From assembly GCA_046091165.1 (NCBI GenBank), contig JBJTBE010000086.1, positions 7,228 to 71,227 on the forward strand: a DNA stretch of 64,000 nt. The letters run 5' to 3'. The notes beneath the pieces are model-generated. The model worked only from the letters and a program-made list of their open reading frames with translations, was not told where the DNA came from and made no database searches. This stretch comes from F1-60-MAGs163 sp046091165 (GTDB lineage: Bacteria; Actinomycetota; Thermoleophilia; Solirubrobacterales; Solirubrobacteraceae). Positions 45,175 through 53,697 of this stretch are shown here, one piece after another (position 1 is the first letter of the stretch; every line of letters starts with the position of its first letter). The translations under genes and the position numbers were made by a program.

Positions 45175-46167
45175 TCAGAACTCGGTCTCGATCCACGGCA
45201 TCATCGAGCGCAGCTCGCGGCCGGTGGTCTCGATCTGCGAGGAGGCCTGCTCTTCGCGCATCCGCTTGAAGTTCTCCTGGCCGGCGCGGTTCTCGGCGAT
45301 CCACTCCCGGGCAAACTCGCCCGACTGGATCTCGTCGAGGATCCGCTTCATCTCGGCCTTGGTCTCCTCGTTGACCACGCGGCTGCCGCGCGTGTAGTCG
45401 CCGTACTCGGCGGTGTTGGAGATGGAGTAGCGCATCCCCGCCAGGCCCTTCTCGTACATCAGGTCGACGATCAGCTTCAGCTCGTGGAGGCACTCGAAGT
45501 AGGCCATCTGCGGGTCGTACCCGGCCTCGACCAGCGTCTCGAATCCCGCCTGGACCAGGGCGCTGGCACCGCCGCAGAGCACGGCCTGCTCCCCGAAGAG
45601 GTCGGTCTCGGTCTCGTCCTTGAAGGTGGTCTCGAAGACCCCGGCGCGGGTGCAGCCGATTCCCCGGGCGTAGGCCAACGCCAGCGCGCGGGCGTTGCCG
45701 GTGGCGTCCTGGTCGATGGCGATCAGCCCCGGCACGCCGCTGCCCTCCTCGTACTGGCGCCGGACCATGTGGCCCGGGCTCTTCGGCGCGGCGAGGGCTA
45801 CGTCGACCTCGGCGGGCGGCTCGACCTCTCCGTAGAGGACCGAGAAGCCGTGCCCGAAGATCAGCATGTTCCCCGGGGCGAGGCCGTCGACGACCTCGCC
45901 GGTGAAGACCTCGCGGTGCAGCTCGTCGGGTACGAGAATCACCACGATGTCGCCGCGGCTGGCCGCCTCGGCGACCGGCAGCACCTCGAAGCCCTCGGCC
46001 CGCGCCTCGGCGGCGCTCTGCGAGTCCTCGCGCAGCCCGATCACCACGTTCACGCCCGAGTCGCGGAGATTGAGGGCGTGGGCGTGGCCCTGGGAGCCGT
46101 AGCCGATGATGGCCACGGTCTTGCCCTCGAGGAGGCCGGGATCTGCGTCGTCGTCGTAAAGCGGCAT
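45175..46167 (-). CDS. ilvC: Ketol-acid reductoisomerase (class I)
   Basis: Second common step of Val/Ile synthesis (NADPH, Mg). It is a 330-residue short class I enzyme with the Rossmann motif GYGSQGHAHALNLRDSG, APKSPGHMVRRQY, and the metal-binding C-terminal domain with DLFGEQAVLCGG and AYFECLHELKLIVDLMYEKG. The ATG at 46167 lacks a Shine-Dalgarno but has TAGCAT 8 nt upstream. It is separated from ilvBN by the 9-kb men block. Confidence 0.96.
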   Translation of the reverse strand: MPLYDDDADPGLLEGKTVAIIGYGSQGHAHALNLRDSGVNVVIGLREDSQSAAEARAEGFEVLPVAEAASRGDIVVILVPDELHREVFTGEVVDGLAPGNMLIFGHGFSVLYGEVEPPAEVDVALAAPKSPGHMVRRQYEEGSGVPGLIAIDQDATGNARALALAYARGIGCTRAGVFETTFKDETETDLFGEQAVLCGGASALVQAGFETLVEAGYDPQMAYFECLHELKLIVDLMYEKGLAGMRYSISNTAEYGDYTRGSRVVNEETKAEMKRILDEIQSGEFAREWIAENRAGQENFKRMREEQASSQIETTGRELRSMMPWIETEF

Positions 46168-46175
46168 AGGCGCCC

Positions 46176-46181
46176 ATGCTA
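46176..46181 (-). promoter_or_regulatory. Putative -10 box TAGCAT of ilvC
   Basis: TAGCAT in CTAGCAT, 8 nt before the ilvC ATG, in the 58-nt gap after the methyltransferase gene. The sequence up to the start closely resembles the tyrS one (CTAGCATnGGC...ATG). Confidence 0.55.
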
Positions 46182-46225
46182 GGCCAGCGCGGGCGGCCGC
46201 GCTCTCAGGCCTGCGGGCAGCCCGC

Positions 46226-47095
46226 TCAGGCCTCGGCCGCGGCGACCAGCGAGAGCCCGGGCAGCGTGACGCTGCCGTCGGCGGCGACGTAGGGCGCAAG
46301 GGCCTCGTCGACCGCTTCGCGCACCGCGTAGTGCTCGGCCGGGCTCAGCGCCTTGAGCGCGGCCGGCAGCGAGACCGAGGTCTCGAGCATCTCCTCCCAG
46401 CGCTCGTCGAGGCTCGCCGAGGTCCAGGCCACCGGGACGGCCTCCACGACCGGCTCGATGAAGCCGGCGGCGCCCATCGCCTCCTCCAGCGCCCCGGGGC
46501 GGCTGAGGGCGAACATGCCCGGCTCGGCGTCATCGACCGGCGGGGCGACCCCTTGGCGCTCGAGCTGCTCCTGGACCAGGCCGATCCACGGGTTCTCCTC
46601 GCGTGGCCCCCAGACGCCGATCGAGAGCCGGCCGCCGGGCTTGAGCACCCGCCGTGCCTCGCGCATGCCGGCCTCGGGGTCGGGCAGGAGCATGTAGCCC
46701 CAGCGGCTCACCACCGCGTCGAGCTGCGCGGCCGAGACGTCGAGCCACTCGGCCTCCAGCTGCCGGGCCTCCACGTGGGCTCCCTCCGGCGCCTCGGCCT
46801 CGATCCGCTCGCGGACCGCCTCCACCATCGCCTCCGAGGAGTCGGTCACCAGTACGCGGCCGCCGGGCGCCACGGCGGCCGCCGCCGCCAGCCCCGTGTC
46901 GCCCAGGCCGCAGGCGACCTCGAGCACGTCCTGGCCGGGCTCGAGGCGGGCGAGCTCGACGATCTTCCGGCTGACCGGCTCGCCGGCGGCGCTGAACATC
47001 TCCCGGCGCCTGGACCAGCCCGGCGCCGCCCGGTCCCAGGCCTCACGCGAGCGCTCGCGCGGATCCTGGCCCGCATCCGCTTCCTCGTCAGCCAA
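46226..47095 (-). CDS. Class I SAM-dependent methyltransferase
   Basis: About 289 residues with SAM motif I VLEVACGLGDTGLA, motif II region VTDSSEAMVEAVRERI and a post-motif LKPGGRLSIGVWGP. It resembles UbiE-like small-molecule methyltransferases in layout but lacks the clear MenG/UbiE N-terminal motif. Because it overlaps menE by 8 nt in the same operon, methylation of demethylmenaquinone or a related quinone is an attractive but unproven role. The start is probably TTG at 47095; no nearby in-frame ATG or GTG exists. Confidence 0.75.
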   Translation of the reverse strand: MADEEADAGQDPRERSREAWDRAAPGWSRRREMFSAAGEPVSRKIVELARLEPGQDVLEVACGLGDTGLAAAAAVAPGGRVLVTDSSEAMVEAVRERIEAEAPEGAHVEARQLEAEWLDVSAAQLDAVVSRWGYMLLPDPEAGMREARRVLKPGGRLSIGVWGPREENPWIGLVQEQLERQGVAPPVDDAEPGMFALSRPGALEEAMGAAGFIEPVVEAVPVAWTSASLDERWEEMLETSVSLPAALKALSPAEHYAVREAVDEALAPYVAADGSVTLPGLSLVAAAEA

Positions 47096-48368
47096 CGCTC
47101 TCCCCCCTCCTTGCCCGGGCGCGCTTGCCGGCGGCGGGGTGCGGACGCGACCGCACGACGCGGATCTCCTTGGGGCACTCGAACGGTGCCAGGCGCTCGT
47201 GGCACCAGGCGGCGAGCTCGGCGGCGTCGACCTGGGCCTCCTCCCGCCGCACGACCTGCGCGACGACCGCCTCCCCCCACTCCTCGTCGGGGCGCCCGAA
47301 GACTCCGGCCTCGAGCACGGCCGGGTGGCTCTCCAGGACCGCCTCGACCGTCGCCGGCTGGACGTTCTCACCGCCGGTGATGATCACCGACGAGAGCCGG
47401 CCGGTGACCACCACCTCGCCACCGGGCTCGACGCTGCCCAGGTCCCCGGTGGCCAGCGGGCGTTCGCAGCCCGGCGAGACGGTCGGACCGTCGACGAGCA
47501 GCTCGCCCTGCGGCGAGGCGCTGACGCCGGTGCAGAAGAGCGGCCGGCCGAAGGTGGTCACCTGCGAAGCGGCCTCGGTCATGCCCCAGGTTGGCGCCAC
47601 CGGAACGCCGGCGCGGTGCGCGCGGGCCAGCAGCCCTTCGGGGGCGGGGGCGCCTCCCAGCAGCGCAAAGCGCAGGGCCGGAGGGCGCTCGAGGCCGGCG
47701 TCGAGCAGCCGCGCCAGCATCGTCGGGACCAGCGAGACCATCGTCGGCCCGTCATCGGCGGTCAGGGAAGCCATTACCGAGTCGGTGTCGAAGTGCCCGT
47801 GGACGACCGCCTCGGTGGCGTAGATGGCCGAGCGGACAAGAATCGAGAGGCCGCCGACGTGGGCGACCGGGAGGCAGCAGAGCCAGCGCTCGTCCGGGTC
47901 CAGGCCGAGCGCCACCGCCGAGCCGGCGGCACTCCACCAGAGGTTGCGGTAGGTGAGCGGGACCGCCGTGGGCTCCCCGGTGCTGCCCGAGGTATGCATT
48001 ACTACGGCCACTTCATCGGGCTCGCAATGGCTGCGCGGCCGGGCGGCCGGATCCTCGTGGCCCTCGAGCGGGCCGTCCACGACCGCCGCGCAGCCGGCGG
48101 CGAGCAGCTCGCGCTCAGCGGCCGGGCGAGCCGGGTCGATGGGCACCGCCGGGCAGCCGAGCAGCAGGCAGCCGTGGAAGGCGACGGCAAACTGCTCTCC
48201 CGGCGGCAGCACCAGCGCCACCGGCTCGCCCGGCGCGGCCCCCAGCGCGGCGATCCGCCGGGCGGCCGACTGGGCCTGGCGCAGCAGCTCTCCGTATTCC
48301 ATTGAGCCGAGCGCCTTTCCGGCCGGACGGGCGGCGGCGGCGCGGGTCAGCCAGGCTTCGGTCGGCAC
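47088..48368 (-). CDS. menE: o-Succinylbenzoate-CoA ligase
   Basis: Adenylate-forming enzyme activating OSB for naphthoate ring closure. The 426 residues have the P-loop-like HTSGSTGEPTAVPLTYRN, WLCCLPVAHVGGLS, WGMTEAASQV, ATGDLGSV, and ITGGENVQPATVE (ligase family hinge). It is short compared with about 450-490 in relatives. I chose GTG at 48368, which avoids overlap with divergent menB; it has TAGCTT 7 nt upstream. Identity as MenE rests on men context plus family motifs. Confidence 0.88.
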   Translation of the reverse strand: MPTEAWLTRAAAARPAGKALGSMEYGELLRQAQSAARRIAALGAAPGEPVALVLPPGEQFAVAFHGCLLLGCPAVPIDPARPAAERELLAAGCAAVVDGPLEGHEDPAARPRSHCEPDEVAVVMHTSGSTGEPTAVPLTYRNLWWSAAGSAVALGLDPDERWLCCLPVAHVGGLSILVRSAIYATEAVVHGHFDTDSVMASLTADDGPTMVSLVPTMLARLLDAGLERPPALRFALLGGAPAPEGLLARAHRAGVPVAPTWGMTEAASQVTTFGRPLFCTGVSASPQGELLVDGPTVSPGCERPLATGDLGSVEPGGEVVVTGRLSSVIITGGENVQPATVEAVLESHPAVLEAGVFGRPDEEWGEAVVAQVVRREEAQVDAAELAAWCHERLAPFECPKEIRVVRSRPHPAAGKRARARRGESVG

Positions 48369-48375
48369 CCGCCGA

Positions 48376-48385
48376 AAGCTAGCCT
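48376..48385. promoter_or_regulatory. Back-to-back -10 boxes sharing CTAG (menE / menB)
   Basis: AAGCTAGCCT reads TAGCTT on the minus strand, 7 nt before the menE GTG, and TAGCCT on the plus strand, 11 nt before the menB ATG. Only 28 bp separate the two starts and no Shine-Dalgarno is seen on either side. Confidence 0.5.
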
Positions 48386-48396
48386 CTGGAACCCCG

Positions 48397-49257
48397 ATGA
48401 GCCACGAAACCACCATCCGCCCCGCCGCCGACTGGAAGCCCGAAGGCGATTACAGCGACATCCGCTACGAGCTGAGCGGCGACGGGATCGCCAAGATCAC
48501 CATCGACCGCCCCGAAGTGCGCAACGCCTTCCGCCCGCAGACCCTCTTCCAGCTCAGCGAGGCCCTCAACCGCGCCCAGGACGACCCGGAGGTCGGGGTG
48601 ATCATCCTCACCGGCCAGGGCGACATGGCCTTCTGCTCCGGCGGCGACCAGCGGATCCGCGGCGACGACGGCTACATCGGCGACGACGACGTGGCCCAGA
48701 AGGGCATCGGCCGCCTCAACGTGCTGGACCTGCAGATCCAGATGCGCCGCTGCCCCAAGCCGATCGTGGCGATGATCGCCGGCTACGCGATCGGCGGGGG
48801 CCACATCCTCCACATCTGCTGCGACCTCTCGCTCGCCGCCGAGAACGCCCGCTTCGGGCAGACCGGCCCGCGCGTGGGCTCCTTCGACGGGGGCTTTGGC
48901 TCCGGGCTGCTGGCTCGCCAGATCGGGCAGAAGCGGGCCAAGGAGATCTGGTTCCTCTGCCGCCAGTACGACGCGCAGACCGCGCTGGACTGGGGGCTGG
49001 TCAACCGGGTCGTCCCGATCGAGGAGCTCGAGGAGGAGACGGTGCAGTGGTGCCGCGAGATGCTCGAGCTCTCCCCGCTGGCCCTGCGGATGCTCAAGGC
49101 CTCGTTCAACGCGGCCGACGACGGCCTGGCCGGCGTCCAGCAGCTGGCCGGCGACGCCACCCTCCTCTTCTACATGTCCGACGAGGCCCAGGAGGGCCGG
49201 GACGCCTACGTCGAGAAGCGCAAGCCCGACTTCGGGCAGTTCCCGAAGCGCCCCTGA
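48397..49257 (+). CDS. menB: 1,4-Dihydroxy-2-naphthoyl-CoA synthase
   Basis: Crotonase-fold enzyme closing the second naphthoquinone ring. The 286 residues show the oxyanion-hole segments FCSGGDQRIRG and AGYAIGGGH, QTGPRVGSFDGGFG and the MenB-specific C-terminus YMSDEAQEGRDAYVEKRKPDF. First gene of the plus-strand menB-menA-menC run, with menA starting 2 nt after its stop. Confidence 0.97.
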   Translation: MSHETTIRPAADWKPEGDYSDIRYELSGDGIAKITIDRPEVRNAFRPQTLFQLSEALNRAQDDPEVGVIILTGQGDMAFCSGGDQRIRGDDGYIGDDDVAQKGIGRLNVLDLQIQMRRCPKPIVAMIAGYAIGGGHILHICCDLSLAAENARFGQTGPRVGSFDGGFGSGLLARQIGQKRAKEIWFLCRQYDAQTALDWGLVNRVVPIEELEEETVQWCREMLELSPLALRMLKASFNAADDGLAGVQQLAGDATLLFYMSDEAQEGRDAYVEKRKPDFGQFPKRP

Positions 49258-49259
49258 CC

Positions 49260-50174
49260 GTGGCTCCCTCCGGCGAAGCCGTCGTGCCCCGGCCGGCCGG
49301 CTGGCGGATCTGGATGATGGCCGCCCGCCCCCGCACGCTGCCGGCCGCCGTGGCGCCGGTGCTGGTGGGAACGGCGCTGGCCTGGTCCGAGGGGTCGCTG
49401 GACTGGCTGGCCTTCGCCGCCGCGCTGCTGGGGGCGCTCTTCATCCAGGTGGGTACCAACCTCTCCAACGACTACTCCGACGCCCGCCGGGGGGCCGACA
49501 CCGAGGAGCGCCTCGGGCCGGTAAGGGTGACCGCCGGCGGCCTGGTGCCCCCGCGCCAGGTGCTGATCGCGACCTACGCCAGCTTTGGCCTGGCCGTGCT
49601 GTTCGGGATCTACCTGATCGCCGTGGCCGGGCCGGTGCTGCTGCTGATCGGCGCCGCCTCAATCCTCGCCGGCGTCCTCTACACCGGTGGGCCGCGCCCC
49701 TACGGCTACGAGGGCTTTGGGGAGGTCTTCGTCTTCACCTTCTTCGGGCTGGTCGCCGTGACCGGTTCCTATTACGTCCAGCGCCTGTCGCTGGAGTGGG
49801 AGGCCTTCGCCCTGGCCGTTCCGGTCGGGCTCCTGGCCTCGGCGATACTCGTGGTCAACAACGTCCGCGACCTCGACACCGACCGCCAGGCCGGCAAGCG
49901 GACCCTCGCCGTGCGGCTCGGGCGCGAGCGCACCCGCCGGCTCTTCGCCGCGATGGTCGCCCTGGCCTACGTGACGGCGCTCGTGCCCTGGCTCTTTGGC
50001 TCGCTCGGGCCCTGGGTGCTGCTCATCCTCCTGACCCTGCCGATCGCCGTCCTCCTCGTTCGCACCGTCTCCACCCACAGCGACGGCCCGACGCTCAACG
50101 AGGCCCTCGCCCGCACCGGGCTGCTCGAGTTCGCCTTCTGCGTGCTGCTCAGCGCCGGCGTCCTGATCGGCTGA
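49260..50174 (+). CDS. menA: 1,4-Dihydroxy-2-naphthoate polyprenyltransferase
   Basis: UbiA-family membrane prenyltransferase attaching the isoprenoid tail to DHNA. Of 304 residues, about eight or nine are helices; the Asp-rich motifs are NDYSDARRGAD and, later, NNVRDLDTDRQAGKRTLAVRLG. The start is GTG at 49260, 2 nt after menB; longer in-frame versions overlap menB. The trans-polyprenyl diphosphate donor synthase is not in the window. Confidence 0.95.
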   Translation: MAPSGEAVVPRPAGWRIWMMAARPRTLPAAVAPVLVGTALAWSEGSLDWLAFAAALLGALFIQVGTNLSNDYSDARRGADTEERLGPVRVTAGGLVPPRQVLIATYASFGLAVLFGIYLIAVAGPVLLLIGAASILAGVLYTGGPRPYGYEGFGEVFVFTFFGLVAVTGSYYVQRLSLEWEAFALAVPVGLLASAILVVNNVRDLDTDRQAGKRTLAVRLGRERTRRLFAAMVALAYVTALVPWLFGSLGPWVLLILLTLPIAVLLVRTVSTHSDGPTLNEALARTGLLEFAFCVLLSAGVLIG

Positions 50175-50175
50175 G

Positions 50176-51210
50176 ATGAAGGCCCTGATCGAGCGCCGGC
50201 GGCTGGCGGTCGAACCTCCGCTGCAGACCGCCGGCGGCACCCTCGACGAACGCGAACTCTTCCTGCTCAGGCTCGAGGACGGGGACGGGAACATCGGCTG
50301 GGGCGAGGCGGCTCCACTGGAGCCCTACGACGGCGTCTCGGCGAGGGAGTGCCTGGACGCCCTGGAACGCCAGGCCGAGGCGCTGGAGGCCTGCCCGCCG
50401 GGCGCCAGCGGCCCGCAGGCGCTCGAGGCGGCCCGTCAGGGCAGCGAACTGCCCCAGGCGCTGGCCGCCGTCGACCTGGCCCTCTGGGACATGGCCGGCC
50501 GGCGGGAGGGGCGGCCCGTGCTCGAGCTCCTGACCGACCGCCGCCCCCGCCAGGTGGAGGTGAACGCCGTAGTGGGCGCCGGCGAGCCGGCCGCGTGCGC
50601 GGCCCGGGCCCTGGAGGCGGTCGAGGCCGGGTTTGGCTGCGTGAAGGTCAAGGTCGGCGACCCGGACGGCATCGAACGCGTGCGGGCCGTACGCGAGGCG
50701 ATCGGCGACGGGCCGGCGATCCGGGTGGACGCCAACGGGGCGTGGAGCGTGCCCGAGGCGGTCAGGGAGCTGAACGCCATGGCCGTGGAGGGGGTCGAGC
50801 TGGCCGAGGAGCCGGTTCACGGGGTCGAGGCGCTGCGCGACCTGCGCGGGCGCGTAAGCGTGCCGGTGGCCGCCGACGAGACCGCCTCCGACCCCGGCGT
50901 CCTGGGCAGCGACGTGGCCGACGCGATCTGCCTGAAGGTCTCGGCCGCCGGCGGCATCTCCGGCCTCCTGGCCCAGGCCGAGCTGGCGCGCTCCGGCGGA
51001 ACGCTCGTCTACGTCGCCTCCACCCTCGACGGCCCCCTAGGCATCGCCGCGGGCGTCCACTGCGCCGCCGCGCTGGGCATTGCCCTTCCCTGCGGGCTGG
51101 CCACCCTCGACCGCTTCCCGCATCTCGACCCGGGCGTGCTCGCGCCCGAGGGCGGGGCCGTCGCCGTGCCGACGGGGCCGGGACTGGGCGTCGAGCCGCC
51201 GCCGGCCTGA
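50176..51210 (+). CDS. menC: o-Succinylbenzoate synthase
   Basis: Enolase-superfamily dehydratase converting SHCHC to OSB. The 344 residues have the barrel motifs CVKVKVGD (catalytic Lys pair), IRVDANGAW, AEEPV, AADET and the opposite lysine in ICLKVSAAGG. The ATG lies just after the menA stop. It ends 7 bp from the convergent menH stop. Members sometimes also racemise N-acyl amino acids; the men context supports OSBS. Confidence 0.93.
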   Translation: MKALIERRRLAVEPPLQTAGGTLDERELFLLRLEDGDGNIGWGEAAPLEPYDGVSARECLDALERQAEALEACPPGASGPQALEAARQGSELPQALAAVDLALWDMAGRREGRPVLELLTDRRPRQVEVNAVVGAGEPAACAARALEAVEAGFGCVKVKVGDPDGIERVRAVREAIGDGPAIRVDANGAWSVPEAVRELNAMAVEGVELAEEPVHGVEALRDLRGRVSVPVAADETASDPGVLGSDVADAICLKVSAAGGISGLLAQAELARSGGTLVYVASTLDGPLGIAAGVHCAAALGIALPCGLATLDRFPHLDPGVLAPEGGAVAVPTGPGLGVEPPPA

Positions 51211-51217
51211 TCGCCGG

Positions 51218-51943
51218 CTAGGCGGCCGGGGCGATCAGGGGTGCGAGGGCGCCGGGAGCCTCGCGCGGCAGGGCGTGGCCGGCCCCCGGGACGACCACGA
51301 CCTCGGCCTGCGCAATCGCGCCGGCCATCCTTTCGGCGATCTCCCGGTAGCGGGTATCGCGCTCTCCGGCCACGAGGGTGACCGGCAGCTCGAGCTCCTC
51401 CAGCCGGCCCCACAGCGGTTCCATCTCCCCGGGCCCCAGCTCACGCAGCGCCTGCGCCAGCCCTGACGGCTCACTGGCGAGGATCTGCTCGCGGGCGCGC
51501 TCCTGGACTCCCGGCGGGTCGCCGGCGAAGAGCGGCCCGGAGAGCCAGAGGCCCGCGACCTCCTCCGGGTTCATCTCCCCGAAACGGGCGGCGAGCTCGC
51601 GGTCGGATTCGGCGCGGCGGGCGCGCTCCCCGGGGTCCTCGATTCCCGGGCCCGTCGATATGAGGACGAGCCGCTGCGCGCAGCCGGGGTGGTCGAGCGC
51701 CATCCGCAGGGCGATCCGCCCGCCCATCGAGTAGCCGGCCAGCGTTTCGACCGGCCCATACGCGGCGGCCAGCGAGGCCGCCAGGCCGGGAATCCCGCCG
51801 GCGGAATCCCCGGCCGCCCCGCCGTGGCCCGGGAGGTCGGGCGCGTTCGGCCGCCAGTGCGGCTCGCCGGCTGCTTGGATAACCGCATCCCAGGACCGGC
51901 CGGTCCCGGCAAACCCGTGCAGCAGCAGATCCGTACCCGACAT
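51218..51943 (-). CDS. menH: SHCHC synthase, alpha/beta hydrolase MenH
   Basis: Eliminates pyruvate from SEPHCHC, the step between MenD and MenC. The 241-residue alpha/beta hydrolase has HGFAGTGRSWD (oxyanion region), the nucleophile elbow GYSMGG, and a C-terminal His in PGAGHALPREAP. MenH is hard to separate from other hydrolases by sequence; its place between menC and divergent menD is the main support. ATG at 51943, with 11 bp to the menD ATG. Confidence 0.85.
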   Translation of the reverse strand: MSGTDLLLHGFAGTGRSWDAVIQAAGEPHWRPNAPDLPGHGGAAGDSAGGIPGLAASLAAAYGPVETLAGYSMGGRIALRMALDHPGCAQRLVLISTGPGIEDPGERARRAESDRELAARFGEMNPEEVAGLWLSGPLFAGDPPGVQERAREQILASEPSGLAQALRELGPGEMEPLWGRLEELELPVTLVAGERDTRYREIAERMAGAIAQAEVVVVPGAGHALPREAPGALAPLIAPAA

Positions 51944-51954
51944 CACCAGCGATC

Positions 51955-53685
51955 ATGACCACCGGGAACGACAGCCACGTCCTGATGCGCGCCTTCGCGC
52001 AGGAGCTCGGGCGCTGCGGGATCGCCGGCGCGGTCACCTCCCCCGGCTCGCGCTCGACCCCGCTGCTGCTGGCGCTGGGCCGGGACGGCGACTTTCCCGT
52101 CTTCTCCCAGGTCGACGAGCGCAGCGCCGGCTTCTTTGCGCTCGGGCTGGCCAAGGCGACCGGCCGCCCCGCGGTCCTGGCCTGCACCTCGGGAACGGCG
52201 GCGGCCAACTACCTGCCGGCGGTGATCGAGGCGCGCGAGGCACGGGTGCCGCTGGTCGTCTGCACCGCCGACCGCCCCCCGGAGCTGCGCGACGTAGGCG
52301 CCGGGCAGGCGATCGACCAGGTCAAGCTCTACGGGGACGCGGTCTCGATGTTCGTCGAGGTCGGTGTCGACCGGGCCGACGCGCCGACGACGCGCTGGCT
52401 GCGGGAGCTGGCCTGCCGCGCGGTGTGGACCTCGCTCGGTCCCCGCCCCGGGCCGGTACACCTGAACTTCCCGTTCCGCGAGCCGCTGGTGCCAGAGGGC
52501 GAGCTGCCCCCGGAGACCGAGGAGACCGCGGGGCGCCCCGACGGCCGGCCGTGGACGGCGCGGGTGAGCGTTCCTCCGTCGGGCGAGCGCGCCGCCGAGG
52601 TGATCTCCCCGGTGGTCACCACGGCCGCCCAGGGGGTCGTCGTGGCCGGACGGATCGAAGACGAGGACCGCGAACGGCTGGCGCGCGCCGCCCAGGCCTT
52701 CTCGCAGGCCAGCGGCTGGCCGGTGCTCGCCGACGCGCTCAGTGGCCTTCGCACCGGCGAGGGAGCCATCGCCCACTACGACGCGCTGCTGGGCTGCGAG
52801 GCCTTCGCCGCCGCCGCGCGCCCGGCGGCGGTGCTCAGGATCGGCGACCTTCCCACCTCCAAGCCGCTTAGGGCCTGGCTCGGCGGCTTCGACGCGGTGA
52901 GCGTGCTGCTCGACCCGCACGGCGCCTGGCAGGACCCGGGCGCAGCGGCCGACCTGGTCGTCGGCGCCCCGCCGGCCGCGACCCTCGTGGCGCTCGGCGC
53001 GGCAGGTGGCCACGGCGCCGGGGCGTGGCTCGGCGGCTGGCGAACGGCCGACGACCGCGCCGCCGCGGCGATCGAGGGCGCCCTGGGCGACGCGCTCACC
53101 GAGCCGCGGATCGCCCTCGAGCTTGGGCGCCTGCTGCCCGCCGCGGCGACCCTCCTGGTCGCCTCGTCGCTGCCGGTGCGCGACGTCGAGGGTTTCTTCC
53201 CCCGCCGTCCCGACCCGCCCGCGATTCTCTCCAACCGCGGCGCCAACGGCATCGACGGGACCATCGCCACCGCCTACGGCCTCTCGGCCGGCTCGCAGGA
53301 GCCGGTGGTCCTGCTCATCGGCGACGTCGCCTTCGCCCACGACGTCGGCTCGCTGCTCTGCGCTCGGCGGCTCGGCGCCCCGCTGACGATCGTCCTGGTC
53401 GACAACGGCGGCGGCGCGATCTTCGACGCACTGGCGATCTCCGGGGAGAGCGACCTCTACGAGCAGCACGTCCTCACCCCCACCGGGCTGGACATTCCCG
53501 GTATCGCCCAGGCCTTCGGGCTGCACCTGCTCGAACCGCAAGGCGTCGAGGAGCTCGCGGCCGCCGTGGGTCACGGGCTCGAGAGCTCCGGCACGCAGCT
53601 GGTGCACGTGAGGACCGACCGCGCCGCGGGCTTCGAGGCCCGGGCCGCCGCCCGGCAGGCGGTCGCGGCCGCCCTCTCGGCCTAG
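51955..53685 (+). CDS. menD: SEPHCHC synthase MenD
   Basis: Thiamine-diphosphate enzyme adding succinate semialdehyde (from 2-oxoglutarate) to isochorismate. The 576 residues include TSPGSRSTPL at the N-terminus, the activating glutamate in VDERSAGFFALGLAKATGRP, ACTSGTAAANYLPAVIEA, and the ThDP/Mg motif GDVAFAHDVGSLL...VDNGGGAIFDAL. It follows the short divergent gap with menH and ends 12 bp from convergent menF. Confidence 0.97.
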   Translation: MTTGNDSHVLMRAFAQELGRCGIAGAVTSPGSRSTPLLLALGRDGDFPVFSQVDERSAGFFALGLAKATGRPAVLACTSGTAAANYLPAVIEAREARVPLVVCTADRPPELRDVGAGQAIDQVKLYGDAVSMFVEVGVDRADAPTTRWLRELACRAVWTSLGPRPGPVHLNFPFREPLVPEGELPPETEETAGRPDGRPWTARVSVPPSGERAAEVISPVVTTAAQGVVVAGRIEDEDRERLARAAQAFSQASGWPVLADALSGLRTGEGAIAHYDALLGCEAFAAAARPAAVLRIGDLPTSKPLRAWLGGFDAVSVLLDPHGAWQDPGAAADLVVGAPPAATLVALGAAGGHGAGAWLGGWRTADDRAAAAIEGALGDALTEPRIALELGRLLPAAATLLVASSLPVRDVEGFFPRRPDPPAILSNRGANGIDGTIATAYGLSAGSQEPVVLLIGDVAFAHDVGSLLCARRLGAPLTIVLVDNGGGAIFDALAISGESDLYEQHVLTPTGLDIPGIAQAFGLHLLEPQGVEELAAAVGHGLESSGTQLVHVRTDRAAGFEARAAARQAVAAALSA

Positions 53686-53697
53686 GCGCCCGTCGCG

